A stretch of 6,088 nt of DNA, taken from Pedobacter sp. UBA1654 (GTDB lineage: Bacteria; Bacteroidota; Bacteroidia; Sphingobacteriales; Sphingobacteriaceae). Where the stretch lies: assembly GCA_002320935.1 (NCBI GenBank), contig DCLG01000050.1, positions 77,030-83,117 on the forward strand, given 5' to 3'. Numbering within the stretch: position 1 is the stretch's first letter; each line of letters opens with the position of its first letter. The notes under the pieces are model-generated. The model was not told the origin of the DNA. It saw only the letters and a list, made by a program, of their open reading frames with translations, and made no database searches. The position numbers were made by a program, and so were the translations under genes. This document shows positions 1-5,143 of this stretch, one piece after another.

Positions 1-204
1 AAAAAGATGTTGACCTTGAGTGAGGTCGGTTCAATTCCTGATGTCGACAACCTTCAGAAGGATGGCGCCGCTTGGTCCTGGTTCATGCCCTGGTACGGCG
101 ACTATACCAGAACCAGTACACACAATTCGCTGGAACTCTGGAAGAAGATGTTCGCAAGTGATTACGTGATCACCCTGGATGAAATGCCATCTTTAAAAAA
201 TTAG
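1..204 (+). CDS. GH26 beta-mannanase-like enzyme, C-terminal fragment (cut by window edge)
   Basis: The reading frame is open from base 1 (Lys-Lys before the first Met), so this is the last 67 residues of a longer gene that begins outside the window. The Met at base 7 is internal. The segment LSEVGSIPD fits the seventh beta-strand of glycoside hydrolase family 26, where the catalytic nucleophile Glu sits (codon 22-24). GAAWSWFMPWYGDY fits the eighth strand with its aromatic active-site residues. The tail HNSLELWKKMFASDYVITLDEMPSL is the usual C-terminal helix of this family. Members cleave internal beta-1,4-mannosidic bonds in mannan, glucomannan or galactomannan and are normally exported, but any signal peptide would lie upstream. 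A second GH26 gene follows 29 bp later on the same strand, suggesting one transcript. Only the fold and the nucleophile strand can be judged here. Confidence 0.86.
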   Translation, partial: KKMLTLSEVGSIPDVDNLQKDGAAWSWFMPWYGDYTRTSTHNSLELWKKMFASDYVITLDEMPSLKN

Positions 205-233
205 TATTATTACAAACACTAAAGTGTAACACA

Positions 234-1352
234 ATGAACAGATCCATTTTACTGTCAGCAATTGCATTGCTGTTTTTTTCTGCTGCATCCGCCCAGCAGG
301 GCCCTATAGACTCAAAAGCTACCACCGAAACCAAAGCCTTGTTCAGAAACCTGAAAAGCCTTTCTAAGAAACACACGCTTTTCGGGCATCAGCATGCCAC
401 CGAATACGGACATGGCTGGTTCGGTGATGAAAACCGTTCTGATGTAAAGTCTGTTACGGGTTCCCATCCGGCAGTAATTGGAGTAGATTTCTCCGGCCTG
501 TCTGGCCTGCCGGAAGCGGAAATCGAAAAGAACAAAGCCGCCCTAAAGAAAAACATTGTAGATACGTATAACCGTGGTGGCGTTACTACTGTAGCATGGC
601 ACTTTTCCAATCCAGTTGCCAAGGGTGGCTTTTACTGGGTAGATTCACTTTCATTGCCTGCAGTGAAATACATCATTCCTGGCGGAAAAGCACATGATCA
701 ATATAAAAAGATCCTGGATAATGTAGCCAGTCTTGTTAAAGACCTGAAAGGGAAAGATGGAAAGTTGGTGCCCATCATCTTCCGCCCTTACCATGAGTTC
801 GATGGCGAGTGGTTCTGGTGGGGTAAACCACATTGTACCAAAGAGGAATTTACAACGCTTTGGCGCTTCACCGTATCGTACCTGAAAGATACAGCTGACG
901 TTCATAACATCCTTTATGCCTTTTCTCCCGACAATAAATTTAACACAGAAGCAGAATTTCTGGACAGGTATCCAGGAGATGAATGGGTGGATATGGTTGG
1001 CATGGACAATTATGGCGATATGGGACGCGATGATCGCTATAACCTGGAGGCCGCTACCCGCAAGCTAAGTATCGTTTCTGATTATGCAAAGAAGAGCGGC
1101 AAGCTTGCGGCTTTCACGGAGACTGGACTGGAGTCTATTCCCAACACGAAGTGGTGGAACGATGTGTTGTTGAAAGTGATGAAAAGCAACAAGATGGAAC
1201 TTTCTTATGTGCTGGTCTGGAGAAATGACACCAAAAGTCCAACACATTATTATGCACCTTTCCCTGGGCATCCAAGCGTACCCGATTTCATGAAGTTCTA
1301 CAATGATCCATTCACGCTGTTTGAAAAAGACTTAAAAAGTATATACAAATAG
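234..1352 (+). CDS. Secreted GH26 beta-mannanase (mannan endo-1,4-beta-mannosidase)
   Basis: This 372-residue protein is a single-domain glycoside hydrolase family 26 enzyme of normal length, predicted to cut beta-1,4-mannans by a retaining mechanism. Residues 1-20 form a Sec signal peptide (MNRS, a hydrophobic core, then ASA before Gln21) with no lipobox, so a soluble periplasmic or released enzyme is likely. The N-terminal motif LFGHQHATEYGHGW (49-62) and AWHFSNP (121-127) are family signatures. The acid/base is Glu188 in FRPYHEFDGEWFWWG, and the nucleophile is Glu296 in FTETG. Their 108-residue spacing equals that of E212 and E320 in Cellvibrio Man26A. DNYG (258-261) supplies the conserved Tyr near the nucleophile, and VLVWRND (326-332) is strand eight. 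There is no carbohydrate-binding module. The start sits just before the signal peptide and has no strong ribosome site, as is common in Bacteroidota. It is probably co-transcribed with the GH26 fragment upstream. Mannan is the likely substrate; side-chain preference cannot be read. Confidence 0.93.
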   Translation: MNRSILLSAIALLFFSAASAQQGPIDSKATTETKALFRNLKSLSKKHTLFGHQHATEYGHGWFGDENRSDVKSVTGSHPAVIGVDFSGLSGLPEAEIEKNKAALKKNIVDTYNRGGVTTVAWHFSNPVAKGGFYWVDSLSLPAVKYIIPGGKAHDQYKKILDNVASLVKDLKGKDGKLVPIIFRPYHEFDGEWFWWGKPHCTKEEFTTLWRFTVSYLKDTADVHNILYAFSPDNKFNTEAEFLDRYPGDEWVDMVGMDNYGDMGRDDRYNLEAATRKLSIVSDYAKKSGKLAAFTETGLESIPNTKWWNDVLLKVMKSNKMELSYVLVWRNDTKSPTHYYAPFPGHPSVPDFMKFYNDPFTLFEKDLKSIYK

Positions 1353-1353
1353 C

Positions 1354-1388
1354 AGATTAACAAGGCCTTGACAAGGCCTTGTTAATCT
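1354..1388. terminator. Strong inverted repeat, probable bidirectional terminator between convergent genes
   Basis: A perfect inverted repeat begins one base after the mannanase stop. The 17-base arm AGATTAACAAGGCCTTG (1354-1370) and its exact reverse complement (1372-1388) are separated by one A, so RNA from either strand would fold into a 16-bp stem with a 3-nt loop. It lies between the stops of the mannanase (1352) and the minus-strand NIPSNAP gene (1430), where a shared terminator is expected. No long T-tract follows on either strand, so it may work partly as an RNA-stabilising hairpin. The core is itself two copies of the palindrome CAAGGCCTTG. Confidence 0.75.
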
Positions 1389-1429
1389 TAAAGCTGGCCG
1401 CGGGCTGAAGGCACTCCATGCACCACTGA

Positions 1430-2221
1430 CTAGATGTCTGAATAATCTGCCGGTACTAAGAACCTGGTATCGTTCTTACTTACATTATGCTGGTATTCCG
1501 GCATTGCCGAAACCCGCTTCCATTTAGGATCATCGCTGAATGTTTTCCAGTGCGCCATTCTGGATTCCATATTGCTGTAAGTGGTCATGTAGATCAAGTT
1601 AGGCATTCTGCTGCCGGACAGCACTTCTCCATAGAATACTGGCTGACTACCGATGCGGTCAAAAATCTCTACCTCTTCTTTGTCGAACATGGCAACCTTG
1701 TTCCTGTATAACTTCTCGGTAGCACTTTCATAGCTGCGGAATTCATATACCCGTTCACTTTTTGGGGTATCAAAGACAGGCTTTTTCATTACTGGCATAC
1801 CGCTGAAGGCTTCCATAAGGATGGACTCTATGCGGATGTAAGGCGCATCATTATACGCTGCATTAAGGTAATCCGCGCCTTTGGCGGCAATCTGCTTGTC
1901 GGTCTCTAAAAGTTTTGTGGTTTTATGAAAGGCTGCAAGCGATTTAAAAGGCATAAAAACATAGATTTTCTTCTCTCTGGCGGTATCAATGTTTAATGTT
2001 TTGAAAACGCCGACAGCTTTAATTCCTGCACGATGCAAAGCTGGCAAATAGGCTTCCGAAAGGAATTTATCCATCCTGGTTTCCTGTGCTTTGTCTTTGA
2101 TGTGATAAATCAGCAATTGATAGAACTCTCGGGGAGGTTGTTTGGTAAGTGGTTTTGCAGCAGTGCTAAGCGTGCAAAAAAGCATCGCTATGCAGCATAG
2201 AAATAGGGATTTGTGTTTCAT
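1430..2221 (-). CDS. Exported NIPSNAP-family protein with two NIPSNAP domains
   Basis: A 263-residue protein with a signal peptide (KHK then a hydrophobic stretch to about residue 20, cleavage probably near STAA before Lys23). Cys9, Cys10 and Cys16 are not in a proper lipobox, so a soluble periplasmic form is more likely than a lipoprotein. Two NIPSNAP (ferredoxin-like dimeric alpha/beta barrel) units follow: roughly 31-135 (REFYQLLIYHIKD, AYLPALHRAGIKAVGVF, YIRIESILMEAF) and 156-258 (ERVYEFRSYES, FYGEVLSGSRMPNLIYMTTY, HWKTFSDDPKWK). The C-terminal PADYSDI is typical of the bacterial group. No enzymatic activity is established for these exported forms. Related dimeric barrels bind small molecules or haem, but no obvious ligand residue can be named here. 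The gene is convergent with the mannanase and divergent from the VOC gene, with which it shares a 158-bp promoter region. Family assignment is firm; function is unknown. Confidence 0.88.
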   Translation of the reverse strand: MKHKSLFLCCIAMLFCTLSTAAKPLTKQPPREFYQLLIYHIKDKAQETRMDKFLSEAYLPALHRAGIKAVGVFKTLNIDTAREKKIYVFMPFKSLAAFHKTTKLLETDKQIAAKGADYLNAAYNDAPYIRIESILMEAFSGMPVMKKPVFDTPKSERVYEFRSYESATEKLYRNKVAMFDKEEVEIFDRIGSQPVFYGEVLSGSRMPNLIYMTTYSNMESRMAHWKTFSDDPKWKRVSAMPEYQHNVSKNDTRFLVPADYSDI

Positions 2222-2283
2222 ATTTGGTTAATTGAGTGATTGGATTTATCGGCAATAAAAATAATACATTAACATCTACAGAG

Positions 2284-2300
2284 AATAGCGATTTGTGTTT
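2284..2300. repeat. Short upstream copy of the NIPSNAP gene start (partner at 2202-2218)
   Basis: The 17-base string AATAGCGATTTGTGTTT matches 2202-2218 (AATAGGGATTTGTGTTT) at 16 of 17 positions, with an offset of 82 bp. The 2202-2218 copy is codons 2-7 of the minus-strand NIPSNAP gene, and the upstream copy would encode the same Lys-His-Lys-Ser-Leu-Phe if read on that strand. The flanks do not match, so this is a short duplication or a remnant of a paralogous start. It is not itself a gene. Confidence 0.5.
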
Positions 2301-2310
2301 AAGTTTACCT

Positions 2311-2358
2311 TCATGATCTTTCATGGTTAAACATTGAACTTCAATCATGATCGCTCAT
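2311..2358. promoter_or_regulatory. Pair of operator-like direct repeats upstream of the VOC gene
   Basis: The 14-base pattern TCATGATCNNTCAT occurs at 2311-2324 and again at 2345-2358, exactly 34 bp apart, which is close to three helical turns. Each copy contains the dyad ATGA-N4-TCAT. They lie in the 158-bp region between the divergent NIPSNAP and VOC genes, 21 and 55 bp before the VOC start, where a regulator could touch both promoters. No clear Bacteroidota promoter (TTTG, then TAnnTTTG) could be fixed for either direction, and no regulator gene is in the window. That they are operators is inference from repeat, spacing and position. Confidence 0.45.
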
Positions 2359-2379
2359 TAAAAAGCCAGATATAAAGAG

Positions 2380-2850
2380 ATGAAAAAGTTTGCAGTCCTT
2401 CTAACAATCGCAATTAGCACCCTGTTTTATAAATCTATGAAAGCCCAGGAAAATCCGCAGCCGGTAAGTGCCAGGCTCAATCACATTGCCGTTTACGTCT
2501 CTGATCTTGAGAAAAGTGAAAAATTCTATTATAGCCTTTTCAACCTGCCTAAGATTGATGAGCCTTTTAAAGACGGACGACACGTTTGGTTTAGCCTCGG
2601 TCCTGCAGGACAGCTGCATCTTATCCAGGGGCCAGGTGCGAAAACCACGCACGACAAGAATGAACATCTTTGTTTCAGCGTACCGAATATTGATAAGTTC
2701 ATCGCTGTGCTGAACAAGCAGAGAATCGACTATTCAAACTGGCCTGGCACAGAGAAAGCGCCAACCGTTAGGGTTGACGGTGTAAAGCAGGTGTATTTTC
2801 AAGATCCTGACGGACATTGGCTTGAAGTTAACGATGATCAGGGCAGGTAG
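2380..2850 (+). CDS. Exported VOC (glyoxalase/bleomycin-resistance fold) protein
   Basis: A 156-residue protein with an N-terminal signal peptide (MKKFAVLLTIAIS, cleavage probably at KAQ before Glu24) and one vicinal-oxygen-chelate domain at about 32-153. LNHIAVYVSDLEKSEKFYYSLFNLP is the first beta-alpha-beta unit, and QVYFQDPDGHWLEV is the classic closing motif. Likely metal ligands are His35, His80, His96 and Glu149, one on each expected strand. This suggests a metal-dependent enzyme (lyase, isomerase, dioxygenase or thiol transferase types all occur in the superfamily) and not a metal-free binding protein. Substrate cannot be named. Export is the odd feature, since most VOC enzymes are cytoplasmic. 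It is divergent from NIPSNAP and 116 bp before the dehydrogenase on the same strand, far enough that co-transcription is uncertain. The start is set by the signal peptide, with only a weak purine stretch (AAAGAG) directly before ATG. Confidence 0.88.
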   Translation: MKKFAVLLTIAISTLFYKSMKAQENPQPVSARLNHIAVYVSDLEKSEKFYYSLFNLPKIDEPFKDGRHVWFSLGPAGQLHLIQGPGAKTTHDKNEHLCFSVPNIDKFIAVLNKQRIDYSNWPGTEKAPTVRVDGVKQVYFQDPDGHWLEVNDDQGR

Positions 2851-2932
2851 ATGCCTGGTGACTTTGTCATATTTTCTACAGATCCTGCTGCCGTTAAAAC
2901 ATTAAAATATTCCGATTGTAGATAGATACTCA

Positions 2933-2947
2933 AGGGCATGTCGCCCT
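2933..2947. other. Small stem-loop before the dehydrogenase gene
   Basis: AGGGC at 2933-2937 and GCCCT at 2943-2947 can pair around the 5-nt loop ATGTC, with a T-rich stretch (GTTATTT) just after. It lies 83 bp after the VOC stop and 19 bp before the dehydrogenase start. It could be a weak terminator for the VOC transcript or a leader hairpin. A five-base stem can occur by chance, so this is tentative. Confidence 0.25.
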
Positions 2948-2966
2948 GTTATTTATAAACGATTTT

Positions 2967-3710
2967 ATGGGAAATAATATTGAAGGAAAAGTGGTGATCA
3001 TCACCGGCGCCAGCAGTGGTATTGGCGAAGCTGTAGCAAAACATCTTACATCTAAGGGAGCGAAGGTTAGCCTTGCTGCACGGAGAAAGGAGAAATTGGA
3101 TCAGATTGTTCAGGACATAGAACAGGCCGGAGGATCAGCCCGTGCTTTTATCACTGATGTAACCAAAAAGGAAGACGTTGATGCGCTGGTCAAAAATACG
3201 GTCGAAGCTTTTGGGAGGGTTGACGTGATCTTTAACAATGCCGGACTGATGCCTTTGTCTCAGCTGGAGAACCTGCATTATGAAGAATGGGAGAAGATGA
3301 TTGACACCAACATCAAAGGTGTGTTATATGGTATTGGTGCAGTATTGCCGGTATTTAAGGAACAAAAAAGCGGGCATTTCATCAATGTCTCCTCCGTTGC
3401 CGGCCACCGAGTAGGTCCTGGTGCTGCGGTTTATTCGGCCACCAAGTTTGCCGTCAGGGCAATTTCCGAAGGCCTGAGACAGGAAGTAAAGCCTTATAAT
3501 ATCCGTACAACCATCATTTCTCCGGGTGCGATTAAAACGGAATTACCGGATACGATCACAGATAATAAAATTAAAGAGGTGATGCAGCCGGTACTGGATA
3601 TCGCGATATCACCAGATTCTATAGCCAGAGCAGTAGCTTATGTAATTGAGCAGCCTGAAGAATTTGATGTAAATGAGATCATCCTGCGCCCTACGGCTCA
3701 GGCGTCTTAG
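2967..3710 (+). CDS. Classical short-chain dehydrogenase/reductase (SDR), probably NADP-dependent
   Basis: A 247-residue cytoplasmic Rossmann-fold oxidoreductase of the normal classical-SDR length (about 250). The cofactor motif TGASSGIG is at 13-20, NNAG at 90-93, and the catalytic tetrad is Asn115, Ser143 (NVSSVAG), Tyr156 and Lys160 (YSATK). SPGAIKTE (185-192) is the usual PG loop. AARR at 37-40, with basic residues after the second strand, favours NADP(H) over NAD(H). The sequence resembles the broad YdfG-like group acting on hydroxy acids, alcohols or small carbonyls; the true substrate cannot be read. The ATG at 2967 gives the usual short lead before the first strand. The 3' end overlaps the convergent potassium-channel gene by 20 bp, and a possible terminator lies inside that gene at 3778-3801. 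The VOC gene 116 bp upstream may or may not share its transcript. Confidence 0.92.
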   Translation: MGNNIEGKVVIITGASSGIGEAVAKHLTSKGAKVSLAARRKEKLDQIVQDIEQAGGSARAFITDVTKKEDVDALVKNTVEAFGRVDVIFNNAGLMPLSQLENLHYEEWEKMIDTNIKGVLYGIGAVLPVFKEQKSGHFINVSSVAGHRVGPGAAVYSATKFAVRAISEGLRQEVKPYNIRTTIISPGAIKTELPDTITDNKIKEVMQPVLDIAISPDSIARAVAYVIEQPEEFDVNEIILRPTAQAS

Positions 3711-4536
3711 CCTTTGTCTGGATCCGCTCCAGGTTTACCCCACAATTGGAGCAGAAATTTGCTTCAATATCCGATATAGATGCCCTGCATGCAGGGCATC
3801 TTATTTTAGCCAGTTCCGTTGCTTTAGCCATCTCTACAGACACAATACCGGTAGGCACAGCAATGATTCCGTAACCCATGATCATTAAGATGCTGGCCAC
3901 AAACTGTCCCAGTGGGCTTTGAGGGGAGACATCACCATAACCAACAGTAGTAATTGTAACGATTGCCCAGTAAATGGATAGAGGTATGTTCCTGAAGCCA
4001 TTATTCGGACCCTCAATCAGGTACATGAGTGTGCCCATAATTGTTACGAGTGTTAGCACCGTCATCAGGAACACCACAATCTTGTGCATGGAATTTTGGA
4101 GGGCCTGTTTCAGGATGTTACCTTCAGAAAGGAATCTGCTTAGTTTGAGTATTCTGAAGATTCGCAAAAGTCTGAAGGCACGTACAACGACTAAAAACTG
4201 AGTGCCAGCAAAAAACAGACTGAGATAGGTTGGAACAAAAGCCACCAGATCTACGAGTCCATAAAAGCTGAAAATGTACTTTTTCGGTTTATCAATGGCA
4301 TATATTCTCAAGGCATATTCGATGGTGAAAAAAATGGTGCAGGTCCATTCGATGATGCGGATATAGGTAATGTAATCTCGGCGAAATTCGGCTACGCTTT
4401 CCAGAACAACGGAGAAGATGCTGAGCAGAATTACAACAAGTAGGGTGATGTCGAAAAGCTTTCCTGCGGGGGTGTCCGACCTGAAGATGATGATGTATAT
4501 TTTTTTTCTCAGCAGGTCATTATTTCTTTCGGGCAT
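3691..4536 (-). CDS. Voltage-gated potassium channel subunit (6 TM) with C-terminal zinc ribbon
   Basis: A 281-residue inner-membrane protein of the voltage-gated ion channel superfamily, expected to work as a tetramer. Approximate segments are S1 29-47, S2 60-80 (with Glu73 and Arg77), S3 89-107 (Asp96), S4 112-136, S5 152-174 and S6 209-233. S4 carries basic residues every third position (Arg119, 122, 125, 128, Lys131, Arg134), as in a true voltage sensor. The pore helix leads to the selectivity filter TTVGYGD (196-202), diagnostic for potassium. S6 contains AVPTG, with Pro228 as a likely hinge. After a short linker the tail has CPAC (247-250) and CSNCG (262-266), a CxxC-x11-CxxC zinc ribbon, and then a polar end. 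No RCK/TrkA-N domain is present. The gene is divergent from the NfeD/stomatin pair and its stop overlaps the dehydrogenase. Identity as a K+ channel is firm; the ribbon's role, perhaps tetramer stabilisation or metal/redox sensing, is inference. Confidence 0.93.
   Translation of the reverse strand: MPERNNDLLRKKIYIIIFRSDTPAGKLFDITLLVVILLSIFSVVLESVAEFRRDYITYIRIIEWTCTIFFTIEYALRIYAIDKPKKYIFSFYGLVDLVAFVPTYLSLFFAGTQFLVVVRAFRLLRIFRILKLSRFLSEGNILKQALQNSMHKIVVFLMTVLTLVTIMGTLMYLIEGPNNGFRNIPLSIYWAIVTITTVGYGDVSPQSPLGQFVASILMIMGYGIIAVPTGIVSVEMAKATELAKIRCPACRASISDIEANFCSNCGVNLERIQTKAKTPEP
3778..3801 (+). terminator. Perfect 24-bp palindrome inside the channel gene, possible dehydrogenase terminator
   Basis: Bases 3778-3801 are an exact palindrome (left half AGATGCCCTGCA), 12 bases each side of the centre between 3789 and 3790. 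As RNA it would form a 10-bp GC-rich stem with a 4-nt loop. On the plus strand it is followed by TTATTTT, and it lies 67 bp after the dehydrogenase stop, so it has the shape of an intrinsic terminator for that gene. On the minus strand it encodes Arg246-Cys-Pro-Ala-Cys-Arg-Ala-Ser253 of the channel's zinc ribbon and has no T-tract. A dimeric protein-binding site is the alternative reading. Confidence 0.5.
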
Positions 4537-4581
4537 GATTTAGATTTTATGGTCGAATCCGATGTTCAAGAAGGGATAATG

Positions 4582-4610
4582 TTGCCCTTTCCGCGTAATT
4601 TACTTATATT
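4582..4610 (+). promoter_or_regulatory. Candidate promoter for the NfeD/stomatin operon
   Basis: TTGCCC (4582-4587) and TATATT (4605-4610) are separated by exactly 17 bp, the ideal sigma-70 spacing. TATATTTA at 4605-4612 is also one base off the Bacteroidota -7 element TAnnTTTG, but no TTTG lies at the matching -33 position. Transcription would start near 4617, leaving a leader of about 77 nt that contains the inverted repeat at 4625-4649. Prediction by eye in AT-rich DNA, so moderate at best. Confidence 0.35.
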
Positions 4611-4624
4611 TAAAGAGTTGTCGG

Positions 4625-4649
4625 GCGTACAAAGATTTAATTTGTACGC
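4625..4649. promoter_or_regulatory. 9-bp inverted repeat in the leader of the NfeD/stomatin operon
   Basis: GCGTACAAA (4625-4633) and TTTGTACGC (4641-4649) are perfect inverted arms around the 7-base spacer GATTTAA. It lies between the candidate promoter and the NfeD start at 4694, in the region shared with the divergent channel gene. A 9-7-9 dyad fits a dimeric repressor operator, or an RNA hairpin in the 5' leader. A smaller stem (GAAAG/CTTTC at 4656-4670) follows. Which role applies cannot be decided from sequence. Confidence 0.45.
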
Positions 4650-4693
4650 GGCTCAGAAAGCGCGTCTTTCAAAATTAATAAGCTTATTGTGAT

Positions 4694-5143
4694 ATGGAAA
4701 GTTTTTTAAATAATGCAGTAATATGGTTCGGTCTGGGCCTGGCTTTGTTTCTATTGGAATTTTTGCTACCGGGCTTTATCTTGTTCTTTTTTGGGGTGGG
4801 TGCCTGGATTGTTGCCATTATGACCTTCTTTTTTGATGTTTCCATCAATACGCAACTCTTCGTTTTTGTAGCAAGCTCTATCATCACTGTGCTGTTGTTC
4901 CGGAATCTGTTGAAGCGCAAATTTGGTATGGGGCAGCGTGCAGCTGATCTGCTTCCAGATGAGTTTGTAGGTAAGATCGCTATTGCGGAAACCATAATTA
5001 CCCCTGGCAGAAAAGGCCGCGTTGAATTTAGAGGTACAGAGTGGGACGCCTGCTCCGACGATACCATATCGCCCGGAGAAAACGTGATCATCACCCGCAT
5101 TGACAGTATTTTATTACATGTAAAACAAACCAAATCATTATGA
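4694..5143 (+). CDS. Short NfeD-like membrane protein (stomatin partner)
   Basis: This 149-residue inner-membrane protein is the short NfeD form, lacking the ClpP-like serine-protease domain of long NfeD. About residues 5-75 hold closely spaced hydrophobic segments (roughly 8-24, 26-47 and 54-70), including the family motif LEFLLPGFILFFFGVGAW. The soluble C-terminus, about 88-145, is the NfeD OB-fold: FVGKIAIAETIITPGRKGRVEFRGTEWDACSDDTISPGENVIIT, with conserved Gly, Trp117 and Ala119. NfeD proteins are known partners of prokaryotic stomatins; the E. coli equivalent pair is YbbJ with QmcA. Its stop overlaps the stomatin start by 4 bp (ATGA), so translation is probably coupled. The first ATG gives a complete N-terminus and the next in-frame Met (43) would remove the first membrane segments. 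No strong ribosome site is visible. The motif above is given as key blocks; family assignment is confident. Confidence 0.9.
   Translation: MESFLNNAVIWFGLGLALFLLEFLLPGFILFFFGVGAWIVAIMTFFFDVSINTQLFVFVASSIITVLLFRNLLKRKFGMGQRAADLLPDEFVGKIAIAETIITPGRKGRVEFRGTEWDACSDDTISPGENVIITRIDSILLHVKQTKSL

Noticed and set aside
2222..2300. Bacteroidota -33/-7 promoter for the NIPSNAP gene on the minus strand (TATTTTTA near 2260)
   Set aside because: Only a near match in AT-rich DNA and no TTTG at the right distance, so it was not listed as a feature.
2166..2348. A 60-codon minus-strand frame upstream of NIPSNAP containing KLKHKSLFS
   Set aside because: It overlaps the NIPSNAP start out of frame and looks non-coding; the interesting part is only the short DNA duplication reported above.
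4500..4507. A run of eight T (A8 in the channel mRNA, codons 10-13) as a possible phase-variation or slippage site
   Set aside because: Eight bases is short for phase variation, the frame is intact, and the run simply encodes Lys-Lys-Ile in an AT-rich genome.
4656..4670. GAAAG/CTTTC stem-loop before NfeD
   Set aside because: A five-base stem is expected by chance; mentioned only beside the stronger 9-bp dyad.
4684..5133. A 149-codon open frame on the minus strand opposite the NfeD gene
   Set aside because: The plus-strand frame has a clear NfeD fold and ATGA coupling to the stomatin; the antisense product is low-complexity, polar and matches no family I recognise.
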